Under the pieces are notes generated by a model that saw only the letters and a program-made list of their open reading frames with translations, made no database searches and was not told where the DNA came from. A program made the translations under genes and the position numbers. From Adenanthera pavonina (lineage: Eukaryota > Streptophyta > Magnoliopsida > Fabales > Fabaceae), in contig JAIVEN010000013.1 in the NCBI GenBank assembly GCA_026686845.1, positions 12,234,001-12,298,000 of the forward strand: a DNA stretch of 64,000 nt, given 5' to 3'. Positions 47,542 to 58,574 of this stretch are shown one piece after another (position 1 is the stretch's first letter; every line of letters begins with the position of its first letter).

Positions 47542-50500
47542 CTACTTCAGTAATACCTTCCCTATTTTCCTCATATATACTACCAATGACCACAAAGCAA
47601 GCCACGCTGAGATATAAAGCAAAACAACACCAGATCCTGCAATAATGGCAGGCCCTCCATGGCTGAAAAGAAAAATAGTACAATCAGGCATGTCCACTAG
47701 AGATACAAATGGGTTGTGATCCTCTGCAATAATTCACCATATAATTTAAGAAAGAGAGAGAAGTAAGAGTGAAGGTGTGTACGAGACTCACTTCCTCTCT
47801 ATCTCTCTTTAAATATATATATATATATATATTATACATGTGCTTACTAAATGCAAAGGATTCAAATTCGATATGCATGAACTACTACATCACAAGCAAA
47901 ATTAATAATGCTCCTGAATAAGGAAGACCAATACCTGCTGTCCCGAGTTGCAAGGAGAATGGTTAGTGATGTCATTTGTGTGGCTGTTTTCCACTTCCCC
48001 AGGTTATTTACAGCAACAGCCTGTTATATAAAGGTTCATAGTATATGCTCAAGCCTTATTGGATATATAGATGAGACAATTGATTCGAATGTTCACGAGG
48101 TAAAACAAACCTCTAAAAGCTTACTATCCTGGGATGCAGCCCATTCCCTGACCGCAGACATGGTTATCTACAAGCAAGTTACAAGAAGAATCTGTAAGAC
48201 ATCTGCTTTAAAAAATTAGACATGATGATGCCTTTGAAAGAAAGGAAAAAGTATTGCTATATTAATGTAATCTCAGTTAACAAATATGCCTGCCAACATG
48301 CATGCAATTATGCACAAACACGTTCGATCTGGATTCAACCAATAGTAACATTTCCAAAAAATTTTTGCATAATGCATGACAGAGATTTACATGACTCCCA
48401 ATATAGGTCCAATCTAGTGTTATCTGATTTGTGGTATGCTACAGTACAAGGTACATCAATTCATATATTTTTAGTTGTTATGTTATTTTAGTACATGTTA
48501 TGCTACTAAGTGAGGAGGAGAAAATATATTAATTCTAATGAAAATAATATGATAAACAAAATAAAATAATATAACTAGAAAAAGGAAAGATCTATTATAT
48601 AGTACAAAAAGAGGAGAGAGACTTCTTATTTAATGTACTGTAGTGATAACTATTATAATTAAAATAACATATTTCAAAATATTATACATTAATTAAAATG
48701 ATTATCCTAACAAATTTCCCATTTCATAATCATTTTAACAAATTTTCCACTCTCCAGTTTTATTCATCTCTTTTATCAAAATTAAAAGTTGAACTTAAAT
48801 TAAGGGCCTGTTTGGTTCTGTTTCTGAAAACAGTTTTTCTGTTTTCGGAAATAAAAAACTCAGAAAACTTATTTGGTAAACCCGTTTTTTATAAACTGTT
48901 CTGAAAAATAGAAAAATAAAAGAACAGAAAACTCAAAATAAAGGTGTTTTGTAGCTTTTGTTCTGGAAAACACAAAGAAAGGTGAGAAACATCCACCTCA
49001 TTAATGGTAAAGTTGTAAATTTTGAATAACTCATCTATCATCCACTAGTTATGATTTTGAGAACAATTATTCAAACAGTTTTTTTTATTTTCTTGTTTTC
49101 AAAACTTATTCTTGAAAACAGTTTTACAAAACTGTTCTCAGAACAATAAAACAGAAAACACTATCAAACAAGCCCTAAATATCTCCCAGTCTCTATAGTC
49201 ATTCTGCTGTTCCCCATACTCTCTCAACTAGTCTCCCTGTTCTTTAATTATTCTGCTTCTTCACCTGTCTGCACTTATTCATTCTCTCACATAAATCAAC
49301 CAGTATACACTCTGCAATTCTCTTCTTCAACTCTCTCCTTCGTCATCCTATTCAACATGCCACCACTGTGTCATCCTCCATTTAGTTTGTGAATGTGCTC
49401 CTGTTTTGGTACAGACAAATGAAAACACGATTTGAAGGGCAGAAGGATAAATCAGGCACCACTGGTCCAGTCAACATGCTATCAACTGAATATATTATGT
49501 CAAACCAACTTACATTGGCAAGGCACTCAATACAAACTCCCATAAAAAGGCATAACACAAAATCAAATCTAAGGCCTCCATGTGAAGAGAGTTTATTTAA
49601 AAAATCTTGACACACCACAGAAACAAAACTGATGAACAATAATGAGATCATCATATATGCCCATCTTTCAAAACTCAAGAAAATCAACAGGAGGTGGCAA
49701 AATAGAGACGACCATAGATGATCCCAAATCCAAATTCCCTTTCTACACACTCGAGAGTGAAGATAACTGATGGACCTGGGGCAAACCAATGTAATATAGG
49801 AGGATCCAAGGGTGTTATTGTAGTTAGATAGGTGTCCAAAAGGGTAGAAAAGGGAACTAATATTGTTAATGACTGCATACTTGTTGTCAGGAGTGAGGGA
49901 GAGAAAAGGGTTGTGGTTGGGTATATATTAGAGAGCAAGGGTTCAGTGGAGAGACAAGGAATTATTTGGTCTTTTGTGAGGAGAGAACCCAAGCCTCTCA
50001 AAAGCTTGGGGAGTGATTTCTTTTCCTTGCAGTTCTTTGTTTTGCTGTTTTTTACTATGCTCATTCCTTTGAATGAAATAGGGTCAATTTCTGTTTTACT
50101 GCCTGATTTTACAGCAGCAGAATATTTCAGTGTAATTTTTGATCTGGGTTCCATCAAAAACCCAATTCATGTATAAATCACTGAATTTCTATCACTTTCT
50201 GGAAAACACGTAAAGCTTAACCTGTACTATGATAAATCACAATTTGAGAAACTCCAGTCTACCTAGGATAGACGCACTAAACTAATAAGAAGAGGAGCAA
50301 CGATTTGAACACGTCAAAAATGGGACTCATTGAAAAGTTACCTAACTTGCCCTCATAGCTGCTCTCCATTGATTTATGCATAATAAGTTTATTTATTATT
50401 CTTATTCCATGACATTTACTATGAATTTTAGTTTCATCTTATTAGTATGAATTTTAAAATAAACATCATAGTTATAGATAACTAAAGACTTAAAAATGTA

Positions 50501-51922
50501 TGTCTATCAAAATGCATAAGTTTGACCATCACATGTAAGTCCCTTGCTAGGTTCTCAGAAATAAAAAATCATATGTGACACATGAATTAGATAATGTAGA
50601 TACAAGAGAAAAGTATGTATTACCTCCCTACCAATTATCACAACTGCAGGTATAGTCAGTAGCCATGGGGCTGGTCCAAAAACGGCCACTTCCAATGGTC
50701 TGGTACATAATAAGACCAATGTTGTAGCAACCATGAGCTGCATTCATTAATAATTACATTCACAAAAGAACTAAAATAGCTCCAACATTCTTAAAAGAAA
50801 CGTCAAATCATTAACTATATTCAAAGAAAAACAGCACAAAGAGAAATACCTTGTCTGCCACTGGATCTAAGAATGCACCAAACGTTGATTTTAATTTCAT
50901 CTGCATTGCAATTACAATGACAATATAAGAGAATCAACGTCATAAACATTTGAAATCGTTTGAAGATCTGGTATTTGTAAGAAATATAATTAGTACCTTC
51001 CGAGCAATATACCCGTCAAGCCAATCAGTAACTGCTGCAGCGATGAATATACTTGTGGTAGCAGCTGTTCCCCGCCAACCGTCCATATAGAAGGCTAAAC
51101 AAAATATCAGAACAATTAGCATTTAGCACGGAAATCACATAAATTTCAAGATGCCATTCTAGTAAGCGGTACAGAAGACAAGTAATTTGCAAGAAAACCA
51201 AAACAAGTAGAATCATAAGCCCGTATAACGAAAGTAGATATTTTTTAAAAAACAAAAATCCCAAATGCCACCATCCATTTAGAGGGATGGCCGACACATA
51301 AAAACCCAAATCACAGAAGAACCAATGGTGAAGCAACCTCAAAATAAAATCCCAGAAAACCAGAGAAAAAAGCAGTGAGAATTCAAATGGAAGCTACAAA
51401 TAAACGCATACCGGCAATAAGAAGCGGCACGGCGGCGACACGGCCTAGAGTCAGTATAGTGGGCAATGTAAGCAATTTGGATTGCTGCTGCGAATCCGGT
51501 GAAAGACGCTCTTTTTGCAATAGTGGCTCATCATTCGAGCCGTCACGATCCTTCGTGTCGGAACCCATCTCTACCACAAGCCCAGACCCCGATGCGGACC
51601 CAGACCCACCTCCACAAATCCCCGATTTCTCAACAGAAGACGAGCTGGAACCACGCACAAAGGCAAAAGACGGGGATTTATGGTGGCGGACCCAAAACGC
51701 AAGCCCTAGCGTGTTAGAGGAGGGAGCCTTATCGTGCGCCGGGGAAAGTGTGTGAGCGCACGGTGTTATCCTCCACCCACGTAGGCGATGGTAATAAGGA
51801 ATATTTCTGTGGCTCCATAAAAGGGCCAACGAAGTTTTGGTTGTTTTGGGTCCAGTGGAGGAGGTTATGGCCGTGCGCGCGCAAACAGAAGAAGCTGTTG
51901 CCGTGAATTTAAGGGCTGACAT
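47542..51922 (-). CDS. PGP1: CDP-diacylglycerol--glycerol-3-phosphate 3-phosphatidyltransferase (phosphatidylglycerolphosphate synthase), 7 exons
   Basis: Minus-strand exons: 51922-51412, 51094-50997, 50900-50850, 50737-50624, 48167-48111, 48020-47935, 47662-47542. They join in phase to 1038 bases, 345 aa, with GT-AG sites. The enzyme makes phosphatidylglycerol phosphate from CDP-diacylglycerol and glycerol 3-phosphate, the committed step to phosphatidylglycerol and cardiolipin. The CDP-alcohol phosphatidyltransferase signature is complete: DG(197-198), AR(201-202), G211, D215, D219, with Asp194 just before. Hydrophobic segments lie at about 153-171, 183-196, 221-232, 242-256 and 320-335. The first 150 residues are Ser-, Thr- and Gly-rich, fitting organelle targeting; plant PGP1 is dual-targeted to plastids and mitochondria. 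Met119 is a possible internal start. The open frame extends to 51958 only through a TTG, so ATG 51922 is used. It converges with GSTL. Telling PGP1 from PGP2 is by the long N-terminus only. Confidence 0.92.
47813..47832. repeat. TA microsatellite in PGPS intron 6
   Basis: An alternating AT run of about 20 bases lies between exons 6 and 7 of the phosphatidylglycerolphosphate synthase gene. It is expected to vary in length. Confidence 0.85.
48804..49175. repeat. Tourist-like MITE in PGPS intron 4
   Basis: The 372-base element starts GGGCCTGTTTGGTTCTG and ends ACTATCAAACAAGCCC, which is inverted. The trinucleotide TAA is on both sides (48801-48803, 49176-49178). The inner arms also pair (CTGAAAACAG against CTGTTCTCAG-type words). 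The ends and 3-base duplication are typical of non-autonomous PIF/Harbinger (Tourist) elements. It is noncoding. Confidence 0.75.
49813..50156 (+). repeat. Copia-LTR-like fragment in PGPS intron 4
   Basis: The stretch starts TGTTATTGTAG, has a TATA-like GGGTATATATTAGAG at 49919 and ends near TTCCATCA. The composition and layout resemble a short copia LTR. I could not find a matching target duplication, so the ends are tentative. Long frames on either strand here have no recognisable content. Confidence 0.3.
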
Positions 51923-54670
51923 GAATTGGGTTCGAAGTTCAGAGATCAAGTCCCACAAAACTGAATTCCTCGGTTTCTCGGATCAGAGGTTTACGGAGGA
52001 AAAGAATAACGAGAAAAAAAAATTATTCTTTTGCTACTACTGTTATTATATTCAATATTCAATATAGACATTGGCTTTTAGGAAATGTTGTTCGCTGTTC
52101 GTTGTTCAGTTTTGAGTTTGGGCTCAACACCTTATGTTGAAAAAAAAGTCGGTCAACACAATTGTCATTCTAAAATCATTCCTGTATTCAAATCATTTTT
52201 CAAGGCCCATTTTCATGCATAATCAACTCTATATTGGTAGGTTGACAAAAACAAAACTCTGTATTAGTACATTTTTCGGGCCAAAAAAAATCTATATTAT
52301 ATTTTGTGTGCGTGGGAGCAGACAATAAATTTCATGTTCCTGATGGCAATCCAACTAGCAATTTTAAATATGGTCTATAGAGGTTGGCAAAAAAACAAAA
52401 GGTCTATAGAGAACTTTTCAACAACTTATTGTAATAATGTTTTTGGTTGCATCTAAAGTGAGCCATGAATCTTTATGTTGTTATATTTTACTATTTTTAT
52501 GTGTTCTTCTTGTGAGGAAATAAGGTGAGAATGATCTTTTTTTTTAAATTTTAGTTTGATCATAATAATTGGTCAAAATTATTTAATATCCATATCGGAT
52601 TTGGTAAAAAAAATTGCCATGAAAAAAATTCTTCAAGATGATCATAAAAATCAACTTATTACTTGACAAATATGAAGAAAAATAATATTAAAAAATAATT
52701 AATACTTACAATAAATAATATATATATATCGAGACCAAATTTCATCCCACCCTTACATTTGGCTAGGGCTCGAAATATAATCCTAACCAGTCCATTGAGT
52801 TCACCAAACCCTCATCCTTAGTGCACAGCCCAACAAAAAGCATTCAACCTTGTATTTTTAAAATATAATAATAATGTTGGCGGTGTTGGACAAAATCTTT
52901 TGTCCCCTTATCAATCAATCCAGTAGATAGCAGGCAAAAAAAATCCAGTTGATAGAAATAGAAGTAATTGAGGATTTTGGCTAATTCTTTTCTTACCCCT
53001 GTTTCTTTAAACAGCGAGTGATTAGTGAATAGATGATACCATTTTTTAAAACTGAGTTTACGTTAGTATTCAACATAGTTAGATAAAAAAAAAGTGTTCT
53101 AAACGAAGATAAATTGAAAAGGAAAGAGATAGATAATTGAAATTGAAATGATGGTAAGAAGTATTTCAAATTGATTAAATATTTGTGCATGATCAAGAAA
53201 TAGAAATTAAAAGAGAAAAGAAAACAATTCAAATAACGGGTTAGAAATAAAGATAAAATAATAAAAACATTGAAAATAAAGACGTAAAATGAGTAAGCAA
53301 AATTAGAAATAAAGAAAGTCATGACACTGCGTAAAGCGTTAAGTAAGATAAAAGAAAGCCATAACAGTGCATAAAGTAAGATAATAGATAAAGTTGAGTT
53401 GTTGTTGAACACTTTTTCATGATTTTGTAATGTGTCTTGATTTTGGTCATTTATCTTCTTTAATAATGTCTTCTTTTGATTGGTTGTCATCTCCAATGAT
53501 GAGCTATCACCTATATTTTATACTTCCATTGGCTTCATGATTTCTTTCATGCATAAACAAAAACGTAATTACTTGAAAATAATGCTAAAATTGAACTGAC
53601 CAAGTGTCACACGCCCTTTTTTGTGAGCTAGCTAGTCATTTCAATCATCAAACGGAGATCCCTCAACTAATTTGTTGACACCTTAGGACTAGTTAGTTAA
53701 TACCTCTCAATTAATTAGTTGAGACATCCGCCGGTCAGTTAATATCTTCACCAATCATTGATACAAGCTAGTTATAGTAGTTTGACACTTACTCCTTTTA
53801 TGTAAGATTTCAAGTTTGATTTATATATGTGTGTGTGTAGGGTTGGGAGTATGGGCACAACACGCAAGTTGCCCTATATAACCAAAAAATAAAAAATAAA
53901 AATGGGTTGAGTTGTAAGGAAAAATAATCAAGTTAAAACGAGTCAAAATTGGCCTATGTCAAATAATCTGTGGGTTGGTCTCATTTAATTTAATTTAATT
54001 TTTATTTTTTTCCTTTTAAAGAAAAGGTCAAAATGACACACACATTCACCCCTGGCGCTTGCGCATTTGATTTGTTCAGTAATTAAATCGAATCAAACTA
54101 AAGAACCGAATGTACAGCCCTAATCTCTTGTGATTTGGTGCCTTTATTGTGGATAGAGGCTCGCTTTCTTCGTGATCCTGATGGACCTAATCAATGCCAT
54201 GTGGCGCTAAAGGATATTGACATATAGGAAAGGAGACTGTATATATGAAAACCTATAAGTATCCTTTGTACTCTATACAAAAATTGACACTGCTTGATTA
54301 TGATTATAATTTCTAGCCTAGGGATAGGCAATCTTCCATAAAATTTGATGTCCGAAATTCGTCACAAGTTCAAACCCACCCATACATGTTGGAGGACAAA
54401 AAATCTCACAAAATCTCACCTGGGAGAAAAAATGACACGTCCCAAGTTTGGATGCGTGATCAAATTAGGTCAAGTAACACCATAAAATATTATGTTTAAT
54501 GTGAGTTAATGAAAAAATTTATTGAGAAAATTATTCCTATTTAAATCAAATAATACTTTGTTTTTTTACATTTTGGTCAATGTCAAAGTTGTTCAAAGGT
54601 TTAGTTTTGGATAAAAATCAAATCCAAATAAACCAATCGGTTTGATAAAAATTGGGACCCAATCTGTTTA
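51923..54670. other. Upstream region of PGPS and intergenic DNA
   Basis: The proximal part (51923-52250) should hold the PGPS promoter. GGCCCA at 52204 resembles a site II element (TGGGCC on the gene strand). Further on the DNA is AT-rich with a short TA repeat near 52722 and a TG repeat near 53828. The longest open frame (52993-53496, minus) is low-complexity and hydrophobic by composition, and is not called. Confidence 0.4.
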
Positions 54671-57600
54671 ATATAACATCCCATTGTTGAATCAAGTGTT
54701 TTGATAATTCCAAACCAATCTTCAAGAGCTTAGAATAAAGATATCAAATGTGCACAAAAGGTTCAAGTGAAGGAATCATGAAGAAATTAGTGCAAAGATT
54801 TATGTAGGATGTTTAGTAATATTTTGATTTGAGTAAAAGACTTTGATTTGATGAAAAGATGTTTTAAAACTTTGATTCTATGTTAAATCATGGAATATTT
54901 GAAAAACACCCACCAACAGACGAAGTTTGAAAGGTTTATACTGATATGTCATCTTAAAAATTCAAATTTTGGCTTTGGAAATTCGAATTTCATAGTGAAA
55001 CTGAACAAGTCTGAAGAGAAGACTCTCTGACAGACGAATTTTGACTTGAGAAAATTTAAATTTTGATAAGTGTTTGAAAGGAGCTTTCAGTAACAAAAGA
55101 ACTTTGGGTTTTGAAAATTCGAATTTTAGACAAAATGAAACTTATGAAAACTAAAGAAATTGGTTTGAAATTATGTCAAAGTTTATCTAAAACCATGTTT
55201 AGATTGGGTTTCAAAATTGCTCACTGACAGACAAACTTTGAACATGAAAATTTAAATTTTAGAAACAAAGCTTGTCGGTCTGATATATTGATATGTTGAC
55301 ATTCGAATGACAGTATTTATAAAATTGAATTTTGAAGTAAGTTTGAAAAGAGGTCTCTCTGACAGACGAACTTTGCCATTTGAAAATTTGAATTTCAAAT
55401 TAGATGAACTATTGTGCCTTATAAGCCAGCTACGGATAGACGAATTTTGGGGTTCTAAAATTCGAATTTCAAAGGCACTGTAGCAAATTGAAAATACTGT
55501 TCACACTTAACAGAAAAACTTTCTACTTGAAAATTTGTATGTCACAACATAGAAACACTTTCCAAATATCAAAATTTGAACTTCACTTCATGACAGACGA
55601 ACTTCGAGCATTCAACGTTGAAGTCTTTAGTCTTCGGTTTTATGAAATTTGTCTGTTAACCAACTGAAATTCGAATTTCAGAATATTAGAAGCATTAAAT
55701 GCTGTTGGTTAACAGATAGTTTCTTAGAGTAACCATTAGATAACTTCTCCAATGGATAGATTGTGTCTCTAACGTATAGTTGAGACCTAAATCTATAAAT
55801 ATAACATCATTTGAAGTTGTGGGTAACGATTTTAACTGTGTATATACTGAAACTTTGCCAAATCATTTACTCAAAGTCTCTTACTCTCTCACTTAAATAT
55901 TTGTACTTCAACTTTCATATTCACTCTGTTTAAGAGAGTTTAATCTTTGTAAACAATCTTATCTTCATCTGGAAGAAAGATTTCCTTGTGAAGGGACATC
56001 CAAAGGATTGGGGAAGCACTTAGTAAGAGTGTATAGAGTGGAAGAGTGAGCTCTAAAAATAGAGCATTATCTTTGTACTGTGGCATTTGCAAGAAGCCCA
56101 TTGATTTCTTGCAGAATAGTGGAAAATCTCAAGTGGTGACTTGGGGACTAGACGTAAGTCAAGTGGAGAGATCGAACCAGGATAAATATCTGAGTTTTCT
56201 TCTCTTTACTGCTACTTTTATAGTTTATTCATTTATACTCTATTTTACTGTCATACTTTGTTTTCTTCACCTTAACTTTTTGCAGAAAATTTTAATCTTC
56301 CCAATTCACCCCCCTCTTGGGAAGCCAGCTCATCTAACACCCACATGATTAAAAGTTTGATTAAAGAATAATCAAGAGCTAATATAAAGTTAAAAATTAA
56401 TTTGACTAGTTTTCAAAAATTTCAAGTAGTTGCAGTATTTATTTATAAAAGATAAATTGGGAAATTCCAAGGGCTAAAATTTGATTCAAAGAAGTGTGAT
56501 GTGTGGTTGAGTAAATCCCAATGATCTCTCATATATTAAACTTTGTTAAGAAAAATTAGTGGTGTTTTAAAATGGTTTAAATCGGGTGTTGGTTGCAAAA
56601 AATCATGGTATAACTTTTTCCAACAAAAAATGAGCAACTTTTGAAATTAGTCATTTTGATGGAACAAATGACATTATTTTCCAACGAAATGTTTTGCATT
56701 AGAAATAGACGTGTTAAGCTTTCCAAAAAAATCCTTATTTGCTATTTTTCACTGCCTGTAACTTTAGTTATAGGGTTACAAAGTTGGGATTACATGTAGA
56801 ACATGTGACATTTAAAAAAAAGTTCTTTCACAATTGCAAAATTTGTAGGCAAACTTTTTAGAAATGTTGAAGTTGTCATATTTTCTAGAGGGGAAGTAGT
56901 GTTTCAAGTTGTGACGACTTGAGGCATGTTTATGGGCATCTAGGGCATGTTTCTCCATCAATTTTCAAGTTAGAATCATCAAGGTAAGTGAGAATTTCTT
57001 CTTCCTCTCTTCTGTTTCGCAAATAAGCTTTAGAATTTTTGAGTTTGTGATGGTTTGATGTAATGGCTGGGGTGTAGCTCAAAATCTCTTGAGGGGTTTA
57101 TTTAGAAATCATGGTTAGAGGCCTTCTAAAGTTATGGGTATGTTTATATTAATGAATTTTGATGTCTACGAGTGGGAAATTTGAATCTCTATGGAACCCT
57201 AGTTGGATGGCTTAGAAAATCTGAAATGCAGATAATGAGCCATAAAACTTTTATAATGTCCTTCTTTGGACTATAGAGATTTTGCATATCAAGTTTGGTA
57301 AGATTTGGAGTTGATTTAATATATATAAACAACTTGTTCAAAAATGTAACTCAGAAAGGTTGTCTGTAATATATAAACTTAGCTAGAGTTGGAAATTATT
57401 GTAGTTGAACTATAAAACTTCAATATGAAACTTCATATAAAGTCTTTGTGATGCTAAATAATGAAGTATGCAAAGTCTTATGTTATTTGGTAGTGGTTTG
57501 CTCCATGAAATGTTTACTTGGAGTTTTAACTTAATATAGTTTCTTTGATATATTTTTTATATAGGTAAAAGTTCTTTGGATACTTTGGTGACCCTCTGGA

Positions 57601-58336
57601 GCTTGTTGATTTGTGATGATTGTGTTGGAATAGTTGGGTAAGTAGAATTCATATTTTTGGATTCTGACTAAATGATGGCCTAAGTTTTAGTGACTTTATC
57701 CATGTTTTGAAGCATGTGATTGGAAAACGATTGCGTTGGGTAGTTGTAGTTGATTGGTTTCATTGAAGTTATTTACACTTTGTGACATGTGGAAAGCTAT
57801 TTGGATCATTATTTGGACCACTTGCAAGGCCACGGTCACAATTTTACTTTTGATCAAGTTGAGGTAATTAAGTTAACTTCTTATCATAACATAATTCATA
57901 TTTTGTTATACAACATAACATGAAATTTTCATCTAATTTTCTAAGATGTTGATGTTAGTTTGAACACAACCATATTATGCATGATTCAAATGGTGATATT
58001 GCTTAGAAACTCATAATAGGAGTCATCAATAGTATATGTATGAAATTCAAGGTTAATGAGAACTTTTGATGATAGGACTTGTGGTGCTACTCATAATGTA
58101 TATGATGATGATCCAACTATGTTCAATTGTTGATGACTATTATAATGTATAGATGCATATGACTATGAATTAGTCGATTACCTTGAAAACTTTACATATG
58201 CACTTATATAAGGGCTTTGTAAATGATTTTTATGTAAATACGCAAGTTATAAATTGATTGCCTTAGGGCGGCGCACCTTCGATAAGTGTGTGCCATCATG
58301 ATAAATAATGTTGATGTGGAAATAGACTAACTTGGT
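54671..58336 (+). repeat. Ty3/gypsy-like LTR remnant hosting a copia solo LTR
   Basis: The words TATAACATCCCA (54671) and CCCACATGATTAAAAG (56340) join across the copia solo LTR to give a start like TGTAACATCCCACATG, typical of gypsy LTRs. The following 2 kb (56340-58336) is noncoding and AT-rich, ending against the copia LTR at about 58337. The assignment depends on the first few bases and general character. Confidence 0.4.
54685..56339 (+). repeat. Solo LTR of a Ty1/copia element, second copy of family TGTTGAATC
   Basis: The 1655-base unit starts TGTTGAATCAAGTG and ends CATCTAACA, flanked by CCCAT and CCCAC (one mismatch). It matches the solo LTR at 6102-7699 along its whole length, including the GACAGACGAACTTTG / AAATTCGAATTTC array (54905-55690), the TATA-like CTATAAATATAAC at 55794 and the U5-like block from 56144. 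No internal domain is attached. Confidence 0.85.
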
Positions 58337-58574
58337 ATGGGAAAATAGGGCAGAAATAGATAATATTATTCATGGAATCAGAGGGATACATATAGAGATG
58401 AGAAATTGATGGTAAATCTAATCAAATCTCTTATTATAAGCACTAACTAAATCAGGGAAAATAAAAAATACAGATTTGATCCTATTTGATAAAAAAATAC
58501 ATTGTAAACAAAGATAGGATAAAATAGGGATAAGATAAAGAATAATGGGCTTACGGTTTTTGGCCCATTCTGAT

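Noticed and set aside
49382..50157. Overlapping long frames on both strands in PGPS intron 4
   Set aside because: They lie inside an intron of a well-supported gene, overlap an LTR-like fragment and show no recognisable domain.
51375..51755. Plus-strand frame of 126 codons
   Set aside because: Antisense shadow of PGPS exon 1, created by its GC-richer composition.
51923..51958. Longer PGPS start 12 codons upstream
   Set aside because: The upstream codon is TTG, not ATG; the first real ATG is at 51922.
52993..53496. Minus-strand open frame of 167 codons
   Set aside because: Rich in Phe, Leu, Ser and Asn from AT-rich DNA, with no family motif, no splice context and no neighbours to support it.
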